A stretch of 13,418 nt of DNA from Candidatus Aegiribacteria sp. (GCA_030600975.1 JAUVUL010000007.1:1-13418), one strand, 5' to 3'; shown: positions 1 through 7,447, counted from the first letter of the stretch. Notes: generated by a model from the sequence alone, not told the origin. Made by a program: numbers and translations.

Positions 1-61
1 AACCACAAGCTGTGAACAGCAGAAATAGTGCAATAATGAAAAGAACTGTTTTGGCTTTCAT
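1..61 (-). CDS. N-terminal fragment of a lipoprotein
   Basis: Only the first 20 codons lie in the window; the gene continues past the left edge. The minus-strand ATG at 61-59 is preceded by a clear GGAGGATC Shine-Dalgarno sequence. The product begins with MKAK, then a hydrophobic stretch (VLFIIALFLLF), then a lipobox-like TAC-G with the Cys at residue 19. This is a type II (lipoprotein) signal peptide, so the mature protein should be lipid-anchored in the cell envelope. Nothing of the mature domain is visible, so no function can be given. The gene is divergent from the nuclease operon at 654. Confidence 0.75.
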   Translation of the reverse strand, partial: MKAKTVLFIIALFLLFTACG

Positions 62-186
62 ATGATCCTCCGCAAGTATTTTGTTTTTACAGTGGCTACT
101 TCTTCCTGTTTGTTTTCTCTTTCGTTACTATTGATGACAGAGAAAGTGCTAGATCGGAACCACATCATTACCTTAATCCACTGATA

Positions 187-214
187 AGTTTACTTTTTTT
201 AATACTACTGTCAA
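187..214 (-). promoter_or_regulatory. Possible sigma70-type promoter for the lipoprotein at 61
   Basis: On the minus strand a perfect TTGACA (214-209) is followed after 16 bases by TAAACT (192-187), which matches the -10 consensus at four of six positions. The spacer contains an A-run. Transcription would start near 180, giving a leader of about 120 bases before the lipoprotein ATG. This rests on consensus matching only. Confidence 0.35.
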
Positions 215-281
215 GATTGAATGTTTCTGGCTTCTGCTTTGCGGGGATCAGGATGTAGAAAAGCACAAGCAAGTTTGTTCA

Positions 282-502
282 GCACGGATGCATGTTCTTA
301 ATCCGCATATTTCACCAGCTTTTGTTTCGAAGCGTCGTAGACAGTTGTGGATACTAGGCTTGCGAGTGCAGACTCCGCAGGCGTACTTCTACAGTACGTC
401 GAGGACGGATGTGCGAGTATAACGACGTAGACGCGGCTGTATACGTCGCTGCAGTAAAATGCTGGTGAGATTTGCGGATTAACCGTAAGGCTTCGATCCG
501 TG
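282..502. repeat. Long imperfect palindrome, MITE-like or structured-RNA candidate
   Basis: Two 22-base arms, 298-319 and 461-482, are inverted copies matching at 20 of 22 positions (TTAATCCGCA...CACCAGC). Pairing continues outward in part (CACGGAT at 283-289 against ATCCGTG at 496-502). It also continues inward as broken stems, for example AGCGTCGTAGAC near 331-342 against GTATACGTCGCT near 439-450. The centre folds on GGCGTACT (380-387) against AGTACGTC (393-400). The whole can therefore form one long interrupted hairpin. It is locally richer in CG dinucleotides than its surroundings. There is no transposase inside and no clear target-site duplication. It could be a non-autonomous mobile element, a dispersed palindromic repeat or a structured RNA. 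Confidence 0.7.
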
Positions 503-653
503 TTATCCACCTTCAGGTGGAGCATGCATTCTTGACCGGATCACCATGCTTCTTGTTGCTGCATAATCCTGTTATTATTCCCAACAGCTACATCCGATTC
601 ATACACAGGAAGGTTTAAGTTTTGTTTATTCAGGCCTGGCAGGCTCAGTCGAA

Positions 654-1703
654 ATGAATATCGCAATTACAGCTGATGTTCATCTCCCTTCCGGTGAGAA
701 TCATCCTGAACGATATAATGCCCTTGTGAATATCCTTGACAGCCTTGTTAAGAGGGACATTCAAACGCTCGTCATAGCAGGGGATCTCTTCGATAAGGAC
801 TGCAACAGCTACTCACGGTTTGAGGAGGTCTGCAGGCGATATCCGCAGATCGGAATTCATATAATCCCCGGTAATCACGATCCGGATATATCGCGGAGCG
901 TTATCGTCGGCGAGAATATCAGAGTCTACGATTCACCTGCGTTGGAAGACTTTGACGGTCTGGATTTCGTTTTCATACCCTATTCAGCGACTTCTGGAAT
1001 GGGAGATTACCTTGAGGAGATCAGACCTGAAGGACGCTGGGTTCTTGTTGGTCACGGCGATTACTTCGGTGGCATGAAGCAGCGCAATCCCTATGAAAAA
1101 GGAACATACATGCCCCTGTACAGGAAGGACATTGAAAGGTTCGCACCTTGGAAAGTCTTCCTGGGGCATATTCATAAACCCATGAACATAGATAATCTCT
1201 ACTACCCCGGTTCACCCTGCGGAATCGACATCAACGAAACTGGAAAAAGGCGATATCTTGTTTTCAATACCGCAACCGGGCATACCTCAATGGAAATCGT
1301 AAGGACGGATGTAGTCTATTTACAGGAGAAATTTCTGATCATCCCTGATGAGAATGAGGTCGAAAGGCTCAGAAATGACGCCGAGGAAAGAATCGCAGCC
1401 TGGGAACTGGACGAAGATGACAGAGGAAAAGTCAGAATCAGGATTAAAGCCACTGGATACACCAGCGACAGAGAAGCAGTTATGGAATGTCTCAAAGATG
1501 TATTTGCAGATTACAAATTCGTTAAGGATGAGGAACCGGACATCTCCTCACTTCACATCGCGAAGGACAACCGTAGAAACACTATTGCCAGGAGGGTTCT
1601 GGAGCTGATCGAGAAAATGGACTGGAAATTCGGCGGAAATGAGCCTGAAAAGGAAGAAGTCATCGAAATCGCCCTTTCGGTTATCTACGGAGGGGGCAGC
1701 TGA
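654..1703 (+). CDS. Mre11/SbcD-type DNA repair nuclease (YhaO-like metallophosphoesterase)
   Basis: A 349-residue calcineurin-like phosphoesterase of the Mre11/SbcD group. In order it shows D8-x-H10 (ADVH), GDLFD at 43-47, GNHD at 73-76, H134 in GHGDY, and GHIHKP at 171-176, followed by YPGSP. These supply the ligands for two catalytic metal ions (Mn2+ in characterised members). The C-terminal 130 residues are the variable capping region. Family members cut DNA ends as a nuclease and work with an SMC-like ATPase, which is the next gene, two bases downstream. The ATG at 654 has only a weak ribosome site, but no earlier in-frame start fits and the protein begins directly with the first beta strand (MNIAITADVH). 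The family is certain. Assignment to the YhaO branch rests on the partner's architecture. Confidence 0.93.
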   Translation: MNIAITADVHLPSGENHPERYNALVNILDSLVKRDIQTLVIAGDLFDKDCNSYSRFEEVCRRYPQIGIHIIPGNHDPDISRSVIVGENIRVYDSPALEDFDGLDFVFIPYSATSGMGDYLEEIRPEGRWVLVGHGDYFGGMKQRNPYEKGTYMPLYRKDIERFAPWKVFLGHIHKPMNIDNLYYPGSPCGIDINETGKRRYLVFNTATGHTSMEIVRTDVVYLQEKFLIIPDENEVERLRNDAEERIAAWELDEDDRGKVRIRIKATGYTSDREAVMECLKDVFADYKFVKDEEPDISSLHIAKDNRRNTIARRVLELIEKMDWKFGGNEPEKEEVIEIALSVIYGGGS

Positions 1704-1705
1704 TA

Positions 1706-3835
1706 ATGGGTATCCGTATCGATAGGATATCCATTAACCGCGGGGGTCCTCTGAAGGATGATTTCAACCTTGAACCTGAGGGGCTGAATCTCATCTACGG
1801 CAGTAATGAAACCGGTAAAACCTATATTGTTGAAGCCATTATCGATTTTCTCTTCAAGATCGGGAAGGGTACCCCCTGGATAGTGAGAAGAATCAAATCA
1901 CAGGAGCCGACCATCAGAAATTGGAAGCCCGGGGGCAAGATTATGGTTTCAGGTTTGGAAGATAGAACTACGGTCTTCACCTCCGGGAGTAGTAAGCTTG
2001 AGGATTACAGGAATTCCCGGAGCGGTCTTCCGGAAGAGCTGTCCCGGCTGATGGTTGTCCGCGGCGGAGATACAAGACTCTCCTCCACAGGGGATGGGGT
2101 TGGGGACAACATTCTCAGAACCTATCTCTCCGGGAAGGGGGTTCTGGACGAGGTTGAGAACAGCATCAAACAGGAAACCGTCAAGAAAGCCGTTATAAAA
2201 AATGGCTCAATAGATGCTAAATATACGGGGCTTGTAGAAGACAGACTGAAGGCGGAGAAAGAAATGGAAGACCTGGAAGCTCTTCAGCTGGAAGTTGATG
2301 AAAGCGCCTCACTCTGCGCGGTCACTTCCCTCGAGAGGTCCAAAGATGAGATAGATGGGCAACTCAGCGAACTCGAAGATGCAAAAAAGCACAGAGCTTT
2401 CATGCTTAACCAGGAACTGATGAAACTTGAGCTTGATATGAACGACCTTCCTCCTGAGCAGGATCTGATGAGGCTGGTAACTGACATAAGTCTTTATAGA
2501 GATAAATTCAAGAATCTTAGTGATATCGAGGAAGAACTCAGGAATACGGTCGATGAAGAAGACAACTACATCTGGTTAAATAAGGCAAGGGAGGAATACC
2601 TTTCACATGTCGAAGCTCCCCGGAATAGATCCCTGATTGATAAGGTCAGCCTTGCAATGCTTTTCATTTTCATCCTGCTGACTGCAGCCGCTGGATTCTT
2701 CAGCAGACCCCTGATGATCGCTGCTGCTGCAGGGGCGGTAATCTGCCTGATCGTTCGTATAAGGAATAACCCCGAACCGGTCTCGGCATCAGTCGAACTG
2801 CGTCGAAAGAAACTGGAACAGGAGTTCAGCAGAAGATTCCAACGGGAACTTGCTGATCCCGCCACACTGCAGGTTGAGTACCAGAAGATGGAGACAAGGC
2901 ATATTCATTCCGAGAATCTCAGGGGTAACCGTATAGAACTCAAGCGGGATATTGAAACAAAGGAAGCGAGCATTCTGTCCATGCTTCGTGCCATTACCGG
3001 AGAGGAGGTCACCGGTAACAATTGGGACTCCAGAGTTGAAAATATCAGGAGAAGACGAAAAGAAGTTCACGAAGCAATCAATTCTCTCAAAGTAGACCTC
3101 TCTTCACTCAACATTCATGAAGACTCCTATCTGCCTGATCCTCCTTCCGAGGAATGGGATAAGAGACGGTATCTGAAACTGAAAGATGAGCTTGAGGATG
3201 TATCGAAAAATCTCGAGCGGGAGAAGCACAGTATTGATAACCTGAAGATGGAGATTAAAGAGGCCACAGGAAGCAAATCAAGGGATATCAGGGAGCTCCT
3301 GACAGCCCTGGAGGACAGGATTGAAACCGCTGAGAATACGTACAAGGATCTTACCGCGAGAATTCTGGCCGAGAATACAGTTTTCAGGGCTGTTTGTGAA
3401 TTCCGCTCTCAGGAGAACGAAAGGCTGGATGAAGCTCTGGGATCCGTTGAAGTTATTTCCCCGCTTCAACAGATCACCGGGCATTACAATGGATTGAAAA
3501 TGGACCGTGATGGATATCTTAACCTCTCGACTCCTGAAGGTGAGGAATTCCCTCTATCACAGTTGAGTACAGGTGCCGCTGAGCAGGTTTACATAGCTCT
3601 CAGAACAGGATTCGCCGAACTCACAATGGGTGAGACAGCCTTTCTTATTTTCGATGATGCGTTCCAGCATTCCGACTGGGAGCGCAGGAAAAACCTTGTC
3701 AATCGTGTCATCGGGCTTGTGAACAGTGGCTGGCAGATTTTCTATTTCACCATGGATGATCATTTAAAGAAGCTTTTTGATAAATCAGGAAAGGACCTCG
3801 GACAGGTCGGATACAAATCCGTCAGTTTGAACTAA
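1706..3835 (+). CDS. Rad50/SbcC-type ATPase with internal membrane hairpin (YhaN-like)
   Basis: A 709-residue SMC-like ATPase, partner of the upstream nuclease. Walker A is at 32-39 (GSNETGKT), the ABC-type signature at 620-627 (LSTGAAEQ), Walker B at 647-653 (LIFDDAF, with D650/D651), and a candidate switch His at H686. Between the ATPase halves lie Lys/Glu-rich coiled-coil stretches of about 175-300 and 365-600. At the turn, where Rad50 has a CxxC zinc hook, there are two hydrophobic segments instead (about 315-332 and 335-350) and no CxxC. This matches the YhaN architecture and suggests a membrane-tethered head complex. The ATG follows the nuclease stop by two bases, with GGAGGGGG as ribosome site, so translation is probably coupled. 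The expected role is ATP-controlled DNA-end binding that gates the nuclease. Confidence 0.9.
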   Translation: MGIRIDRISINRGGPLKDDFNLEPEGLNLIYGSNETGKTYIVEAIIDFLFKIGKGTPWIVRRIKSQEPTIRNWKPGGKIMVSGLEDRTTVFTSGSSKLEDYRNSRSGLPEELSRLMVVRGGDTRLSSTGDGVGDNILRTYLSGKGVLDEVENSIKQETVKKAVIKNGSIDAKYTGLVEDRLKAEKEMEDLEALQLEVDESASLCAVTSLERSKDEIDGQLSELEDAKKHRAFMLNQELMKLELDMNDLPPEQDLMRLVTDISLYRDKFKNLSDIEEELRNTVDEEDNYIWLNKAREEYLSHVEAPRNRSLIDKVSLAMLFIFILLTAAAGFFSRPLMIAAAAGAVICLIVRIRNNPEPVSASVELRRKKLEQEFSRRFQRELADPATLQVEYQKMETRHIHSENLRGNRIELKRDIETKEASILSMLRAITGEEVTGNNWDSRVENIRRRRKEVHEAINSLKVDLSSLNIHEDSYLPDPPSEEWDKRRYLKLKDELEDVSKNLEREKHSIDNLKMEIKEATGSKSRDIRELLTALEDRIETAENTYKDLTARILAENTVFRAVCEFRSQENERLDEALGSVEVISPLQQITGHYNGLKMDRDGYLNLSTPEGEEFPLSQLSTGAAEQVYIALRTGFAELTMGETAFLIFDDAFQHSDWERRKNLVNRVIGLVNSGWQIFYFTMDDHLKKLFDKSGKDLGQVGYKSVSLN

Positions 3836-3861
3836 CGGAGAGGTAAGGGAAAGGAAGGAAT

Positions 3862-4281
3862 TTGAAAGCAGTCGTACCGGTAATTGTTATGTTGATCTCT
3901 CTTCAGGCTATGGGGGCAGTTCAGGAGGGGTCGGAATATCCTGAAGATGCACTACTTGTAAGTAATACAGTTCAGGAATATCTCAGCAGAGAATTGATGG
4001 TGAGTTTTGCCGGGGCTGATTCTTCACTTGTGCTCTTTATAGCGCTGGGTGGAGAATGGACGGGGGACCCGGACCAGTGGACGGAACTGATAATCATATC
4101 TTCGTACGCTGCTTCGCTTGACCTTCAGCGCAGCTGGAGCATTAAAGATATAGCCGTATCGTTTGGCAGCAGCTGGTGCAGGCTGTCGATGAATGAGATA
4201 TTCGAAATAGCAGCTGAAGAACCCGGTGAAACAGAATTCCTTGAGAAATTGCAGGCTATTACCGAAATCTATGAATTATAG
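3862..4281 (+). CDS. Small exported protein, function unknown
   Basis: A 139-residue protein I do not recognise. The start is TTG at 3862, supported by the AAGGAAGGAA ribosome site just upstream and by the signal peptide it creates: MKAVV, a hydrophobic core, then AMGA near residue 19. A later ATG would destroy that signal. There is no lipobox Cys. The mature part is acidic and about 120 residues long, with one Cys. Alternating hydrophobic stretches (SLVLFIALGG, ELIIISSYAASLDL) suggest a compact alpha/beta domain. It lies 26 bases after the ATPase gene on the same strand and before a hairpin, so it is probably the last gene of that operon. Its link to DNA processing is unclear and may be only transcriptional. 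Confidence 0.7.
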   Translation: MKAVVPVIVMLISLQAMGAVQEGSEYPEDALLVSNTVQEYLSRELMVSFAGADSSLVLFIALGGEWTGDPDQWTELIIISSYAASLDLQRSWSIKDIAVSFGSSWCRLSMNEIFEIAAEEPGETEFLEKLQAITEIYEL

Positions 4282-4323
4282 GAACGGAGGTTATTAGAAT
4301 TTTCAAGTGCCTCCGTCCCTTTT
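4281..4323 (+). terminator. Hairpin with T-run, also a member of the GGACGGAGG repeat family
   Basis: GGAACGGAGG (4281-4290) pairs with CCTCCGTCCC (4310-4319) with one mismatch, across a 19-base loop, and is followed by TTTT. It starts at the last base of the upstream stop codon, as expected of a rho-independent terminator for the nuclease-ATPase operon. Its sequence is also clearly related to the hairpin at 6303-6347. Confidence 0.6.
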
Positions 4324-4384
4324 CAACCTCAGTATCGTCAGAAAAGCCATTATCGACGGCTACGGCAATAGTAATCGTGTCTAA

Positions 4385-4921
4385 TCAGTCGTGTTCTGTT
4401 AAGAACTGCACGGGAACTGCCGGTGTAGCTTTGATTTCCTCGATAGTTTCGAGAACCTCTTCTGTAGGATTGAAGAATTCAACCAATAAATCGGTCACGT
4501 CCACAAACTGAACCGTTTCGTCCTTGTAGATAATATCCCAGGAATTCACGATGATATCGACTCCGGCTTTCTCTGCGACTCCCGGTAGCTCACTCCAGAT
4601 CATTGAGATGATCTCATCAATGTCACCCGTGCTGAAGGTTTGTTCATATGCGAGCTGCTGCTGCTCGGATCCAAGTACGCTGAGTTCTTCCGCGCGCTCC
4701 TCGTCGCCCGCCTGCAAAGCCGTTTCGTATTCCGCTTTGAGTTCGTCTATCTCTACGAGGAACTCCTCGGAACGATAGTAAGCCAGAGCAATACAGCGCG
4801 AGTCGAATATTCCTATGACCGGACCTGTTTCGACGGGATCCTGTGCTGCTGAGGGGGTGGAAAGTACACTCATGAGCAGCATGATCATCACCATTACAAG
4901 GTGCTTTATTCTTGTACTCAT
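4385..4921 (-). CDS. Skp/OmpH-like periplasmic protein
   Basis: A 178-residue exported protein. The ATG at 4921 is chosen over one 33 bases upstream because GGAGGA precedes it closely and it opens the signal peptide (MSTRIKH, long Met-rich hydrophobic core, cleavage near PSAA-Q at residue 26). The mature protein starts with a short strand (VIGIFDSRCIA), then a highly charged helical region rich in Glu and Gln, then AGVDIIVNSWDIIY and VDVTDLLVEF near the end. This order (strand, long helical arms, return strand with an IVNS...VDVTD pattern) is the Skp/OmpH layout. Skp proteins are periplasmic chaperones for outer-membrane proteins. The assignment rests on pattern and not on identity, and the helical arm looks short. 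Last gene of the leftward DUF1028-cupin group. Confidence 0.65.
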   Translation of the reverse strand: MSTRIKHLVMVMIMLLMSVLSTPSAAQDPVETGPVIGIFDSRCIALAYYRSEEFLVEIDELKAEYETALQAGDEERAEELSVLGSEQQQLAYEQTFSTGDIDEIISMIWSELPGVAEKAGVDIIVNSWDIIYKDETVQFVDVTDLLVEFFNPTEEVLETIEEIKATPAVPVQFLTEHD

Positions 4922-4946
4922 ACGAATTCCTCCAATTCCTTTCCAG

Positions 4947-5213
4947 TTATTCAAAGTGATAGTGCTTTCGGACCGCTCTCGAAACTTTCCAGACGCAGCT
5001 TAATCCACAGGGGAAAACAACAAGGTCTCCAGCTCCGAAGCTGATATTGCCTCCTTCATATTCAACCGTGACATCACCCTCGAGGATGAAACAAGTTTCT
5101 TTCATGTCATAGGTCCAGTCGAAGGTGGATGGCTCACATGTCCAGATGGGCCAGGAGAAGACCCCAATCTGTTCGAGTTCTTCCCTGTCTGGTCTATGTA
5201 CCTCGATCATCAT
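4947..5213 (-). CDS. Small cupin-fold protein (Cupin_3/DUF861 type)
   Basis: An 88-residue single-domain cupin. The start at 5213 (the first of two consecutive ATGs) has GGAGGG seven bases upstream; the longer ORF reaching 5396 only overlaps the neighbouring gene in another frame. The pattern WPIWTCEPSTFDWTYD, then KETCFILEGDV, FGAGDLVVFPCGLSC and a C-terminal VRKHYHFE is characteristic of the short cupins of the Thermotoga TM1112 type. The usual metal-binding His residues of the first cupin motif are replaced (Glu39 and Cys41 at that place), as in other members of this group. The reaction is unknown. No signal peptide is present, so it is cytoplasmic, although its neighbours on both sides are exported. 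It starts 25 bases after the DUF1028 gene and ends 25 bases before the Skp-like gene. Confidence 0.88.
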   Translation of the reverse strand: MMIEVHRPDREELEQIGVFSWPIWTCEPSTFDWTYDMKETCFILEGDVTVEYEGGNISFGAGDLVVFPCGLSCVWKVSRAVRKHYHFE

Positions 5214-5238
5214 TACAGATCCCTCCGATTCTCTTCGT

Positions 5239-6282
5239 TTATTCTTCCAGGCTCTCCAGGAATTTAATAAGCTGCTCATTGTAGAAAACGTTCTCCGGAT
5301 CCAGTTCCAGAGCTTTCTGTTCCCATTCGACAGCCATCTCGAATTCTCCGAGGGCAAAATATGATTCAGCAACGGTGTCCATGATGTTCGAATCATCAGG
5401 TTCCATACCTATGGCCATTATAGCTATCTCGACGGCTTTCTCGGGATGGAGCTGTCTTATCGCAAGTTCCCAGGCAAGGCCGTTCAGGGTCTGAGCGTCC
5501 ACCTCTCCGGATGCGAGATAGTTATCCATAATGCGAATTGCGTATTCGGTCTCGAGGGAATCTGCGTCTATGTAGACAGGAAAAACGTACCACATGCACC
5601 ACTTCGAGTAAATCCTCTGAAGATCTCCCAGGGGATCCTCTGAATCGGCAACTCTGATATCAACAAGAAGATCGGAACATCCCTGGTATCCACCATTCTC
5701 CCTGAAAACGACCATAGCCGCCGACTGCCTGCCCCTGCTGTCACCTCCGGCGGCGTCTCCAGCCAGAAGTGCTGCCAGGAGCCTGTCTCCAAGAGAGCCA
5801 TCGTTCTCAAGGAAAGCCCTTTCCATTTCTTCAATAACTTCAGGGCCAGTAAGAATGTTTCCCTGAATTGCGTAGCCTGAACCTGTTATACTGCTAGCCC
5901 AGTCAAGAGTTTCACTACCTGTAAATGAAGCGGAATTACCTTCCGCATCCACTATTCCCAGTTGCCTTACTTCCCTTTCGGGGTCGCTTCCCAGAAGGCT
6001 TTCCATGGTCTCTTCCGCAGTTGCCCCAGTTCTAAGGATTTCAAGCCCTTCTGGCCCGAACAATGCATTGGTCTGGGCCTGGGTGGCGATCGCTCCTGTT
6101 CCCGGTTCTCCCCACGGGACGATGTACCCCACATCGAGAACCTTCGATGCCACGGCCACTCCGAATTCACCCGTCAGCGTATCCATGGCGACTATGGAAA
6201 AGGTAGAAGTGTAAATCTCTCCGGTGCTGACTGCTGAACTTCCCGGAACCAGAAGAACTGCTGACAGTAAAATTGGCAGCAT
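5239..6282 (-). CDS. Exported DUF1028 protein with C-terminal TPR repeats
   Basis: A 347-residue protein. I place the start at the ATG at 6282: AAGGGAG lies eight bases upstream, and the protein then opens with a signal peptide (MLPILLSAVLLVPGSSAVS). The alternative ATG at 6300 abuts a strong hairpin and has no ribosome site. DUF1028 covers about residues 26-225, beginning STFSIVAMD...GVAVASK and including GGDSRGRQSAA near 179-189. DUF1028 is considered a putative Ntn-hydrolase-like domain, with no established substrate that I know of. Residues about 240-340 contain TPR-type helices (AWELAI, AESYFALGEFEMAVEWEQKALELDPEN), probably for protein binding. DUF1028 joined to a C-terminal accessory domain is known; the TPR version with a signal peptide implies action in the envelope. 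First gene of the leftward group with the cupin and Skp-like genes. Confidence 0.87.
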   Translation of the reverse strand: MLPILLSAVLLVPGSSAVSTGEIYTSTFSIVAMDTLTGEFGVAVASKVLDVGYIVPWGEPGTGAIATQAQTNALFGPEGLEILRTGATAEETMESLLGSDPEREVRQLGIVDAEGNSASFTGSETLDWASSITGSGYAIQGNILTGPEVIEEMERAFLENDGSLGDRLLAALLAGDAAGGDSRGRQSAAMVVFRENGGYQGCSDLLVDIRVADSEDPLGDLQRIYSKWCMWYVFPVYIDADSLETEYAIRIMDNYLASGEVDAQTLNGLAWELAIRQLHPEKAVEIAIMAIGMEPDDSNIMDTVAESYFALGEFEMAVEWEQKALELDPENVFYNEQLIKFLESLEE

Positions 6283-6302
6283 AACAGTATCTCCCTTCAT
6301 TA

Positions 6303-6365
6303 AGGGGGACGGAGGTAATTAAGAAATCTAATTACCTCCGTCCCCCTCATACCTACGTCCCCCTT
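6303..6365. repeat. Perfect 19-bp palindrome plus a half copy (GGACGGAGG family)
   Basis: Positions 6303-6321 and 6329-6347 are exact inverted copies of 19 bases (AGGGGGACGGAGGTAATTA) around a seven-base loop. A degenerate half copy, ACCTACGTCCCCCTT, follows at 6351-6365. Neither strand has a T-run after the stem, so it is not a textbook terminator. It sits between the end of the exporter operon and the ribosome site of the DUF1028 gene, where it could stabilise the upstream mRNA end or attenuate read-through. The hairpin at 4281-4323 is a diverged copy. Confidence 0.75.
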
Positions 6366-6382
6366 GTCCTCATCCGTTCTAT

Positions 6383-7447
6383 TCATTCGACCAGTTTTCT
6401 CTGCATTCTTCTGCTCAATGGGACGACTGCAATACACAGAAGAATACCTATAACAAGCGCAATTGCAAGCTTGAAACATACCTCGGAAAAATCAGCACCT
6501 TTAAGTGTTATGCTGTAAAGGGGGTCGATGAACCAGTAAGTAGGGAATATCTTAGCAATCCACCGGGGCAAGCCGGTGAAGAGATAAAACAGAATCGGGC
6601 CCGCAAGGAGTATGTTGAGGCTTTTAATAAGTGTGTATAAGGTCTTCGCGTTACCTGCCATCGTGCCGTATATCAACCCGATAGCGTTGCAGACAACGGT
6701 TCCAGCGACGATTGTGGCCAACAGTGCCAGTGGCTGTCCGGAAAGGGCTCCGTTTAGTGCCAGTGTGATAAAGCACATCACTACTGTCATTGTGAAACCC
6801 AGCAGGGCTTTGGAGAAGAGAATATCGGACACAGTCACCGGAGTTACCAGAAGAGCTTTCATGGTGCCATGTTCCTTCTCTTCCACAAGCATGAATGCGG
6901 GAACGAAAATCCCCGTAATGATAAGAACAAGAAGAACTATTGCCGGTATCAGTTTTCGCGCAAGGGGTATTGTCTCCTCCCTGTCTCCAGTTCGGAGAAC
7001 AACTTCAACAGGAGTTTCAATGTTCTCCATTTCTCGGAGCACGTCCAACACAAGCAGACTGATGACGATGCGGTTTGAAGCCAGGCTTCCCCCTGAGAAA
7101 AAGTATTCCAGTTCGGGCTTCTGACCATCCCTTACCGCCTGGTCAAAACCATCCTCGATTACCAGCCCAAGATCAGCATTGTTGTTCTCTATATACTCTT
7201 TCAACTCTGCGGTGTTCTCGGCTCGGGAAAGCCTGATGCCCTCTACTCTTTCAAGGGCCATTGTAATGTCGGATTCCCCTGAATCGTAAATACATATCCG
7301 TGGTTCAGGGTCAAACAAAGCGACGAAAACAACCTGCAGCAGAAAAGTTATTACAAAGGGCATTATCAAAACCCAAAGAATGATTGGAGATCGGAACCCA
7401 AGTCTGAGATCACCAGAAATAAGGCTCCATACTCGTCGGATACTCAT
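6383..7447 (-). CDS. ABC-2 type exporter permease (second subunit)
   Basis: A 354-residue membrane protein of the ABC-2 (ABC2_membrane_3) type. An N-terminal membrane segment (about 21-44, ILWVLIMPFVITFLL) is followed by an external domain of about 140 residues and then a bundle of further membrane helices. Before the second helix of that bundle is the typical coupling stretch EEKEHGTMKALLVTP...ILFSK, which contacts the ATPase. The start at 7447 forms an ATGA overlap with the stop of the preceding permease gene and has AAGGGTGGA upstream. The longer ORF to 7543 merely runs into that gene. It is the last gene of the exporter operon; the other half-transporter and the ATPase are upstream. The substrate cannot be told from sequence. 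Confidence 0.9.
   Translation of the reverse strand: MSIRRVWSLISGDLRLGFRSPIILWVLIMPFVITFLLQVVFVALFDPEPRICIYDSGESDITMALERVEGIRLSRAENTAELKEYIENNNADLGLVIEDGFDQAVRDGQKPELEYFFSGGSLASNRIVISLLVLDVLREMENIETPVEVVLRTGDREETIPLARKLIPAIVLLVLIITGIFVPAFMLVEEKEHGTMKALLVTPVTVSDILFSKALLGFTMTVVMCFITLALNGALSGQPLALLATIVAGTVVCNAIGLIYGTMAGNAKTLYTLIKSLNILLAGPILFYLFTGLPRWIAKIFPTYWFIDPLYSITLKGADFSEVCFKLAIALVIGILLCIAVVPLSRRMQRKLVE

Larger units (their letters stand above)
62..653. other. Gene-free divergent intergenic region
   Basis: This 592-base stretch separates the leftward lipoprotein from the rightward nuclease operon. I see no convincing gene. It holds a possible leftward promoter (187-214), the long palindrome (282-502), and a small perfect hairpin at 507-520 (CCACC, loop TTCA, GGTGG). 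The stretch 521-653 must hold the promoter of the nuclease operon, but I find only poor consensus matches there. An AGGAAGG at 606-612 is too far from the ATG at 654 to serve as its ribosome site. Confidence 0.6.

Noticed and set aside
491..520. tRNA-like T-arm (GCTTCGATCC) next to a small hairpin
   Set aside because: No acceptor stem, anticodon arm or D arm can be assembled around it.
298..525. Minus-strand ORF of 75 codons inside the intergenic region
   Set aside because: It spans the palindrome arms almost end to end, and its composition follows the inverted repeat and not normal coding sequence. There is no good ribosome site.
4947..5396. 149-codon form of the cupin gene
   Set aside because: The first 61 codons overlap the DUF1028-TPR gene in another frame and do not look like protein, whereas the ATG at 5213 has an ideal ribosome site and gives a full cupin.
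6612..7124. Plus-strand ORF of 170 codons
   Set aside because: It is antisense to the second permease gene, whose family motifs are clear; the length is explained by the codon composition of the opposite strand.
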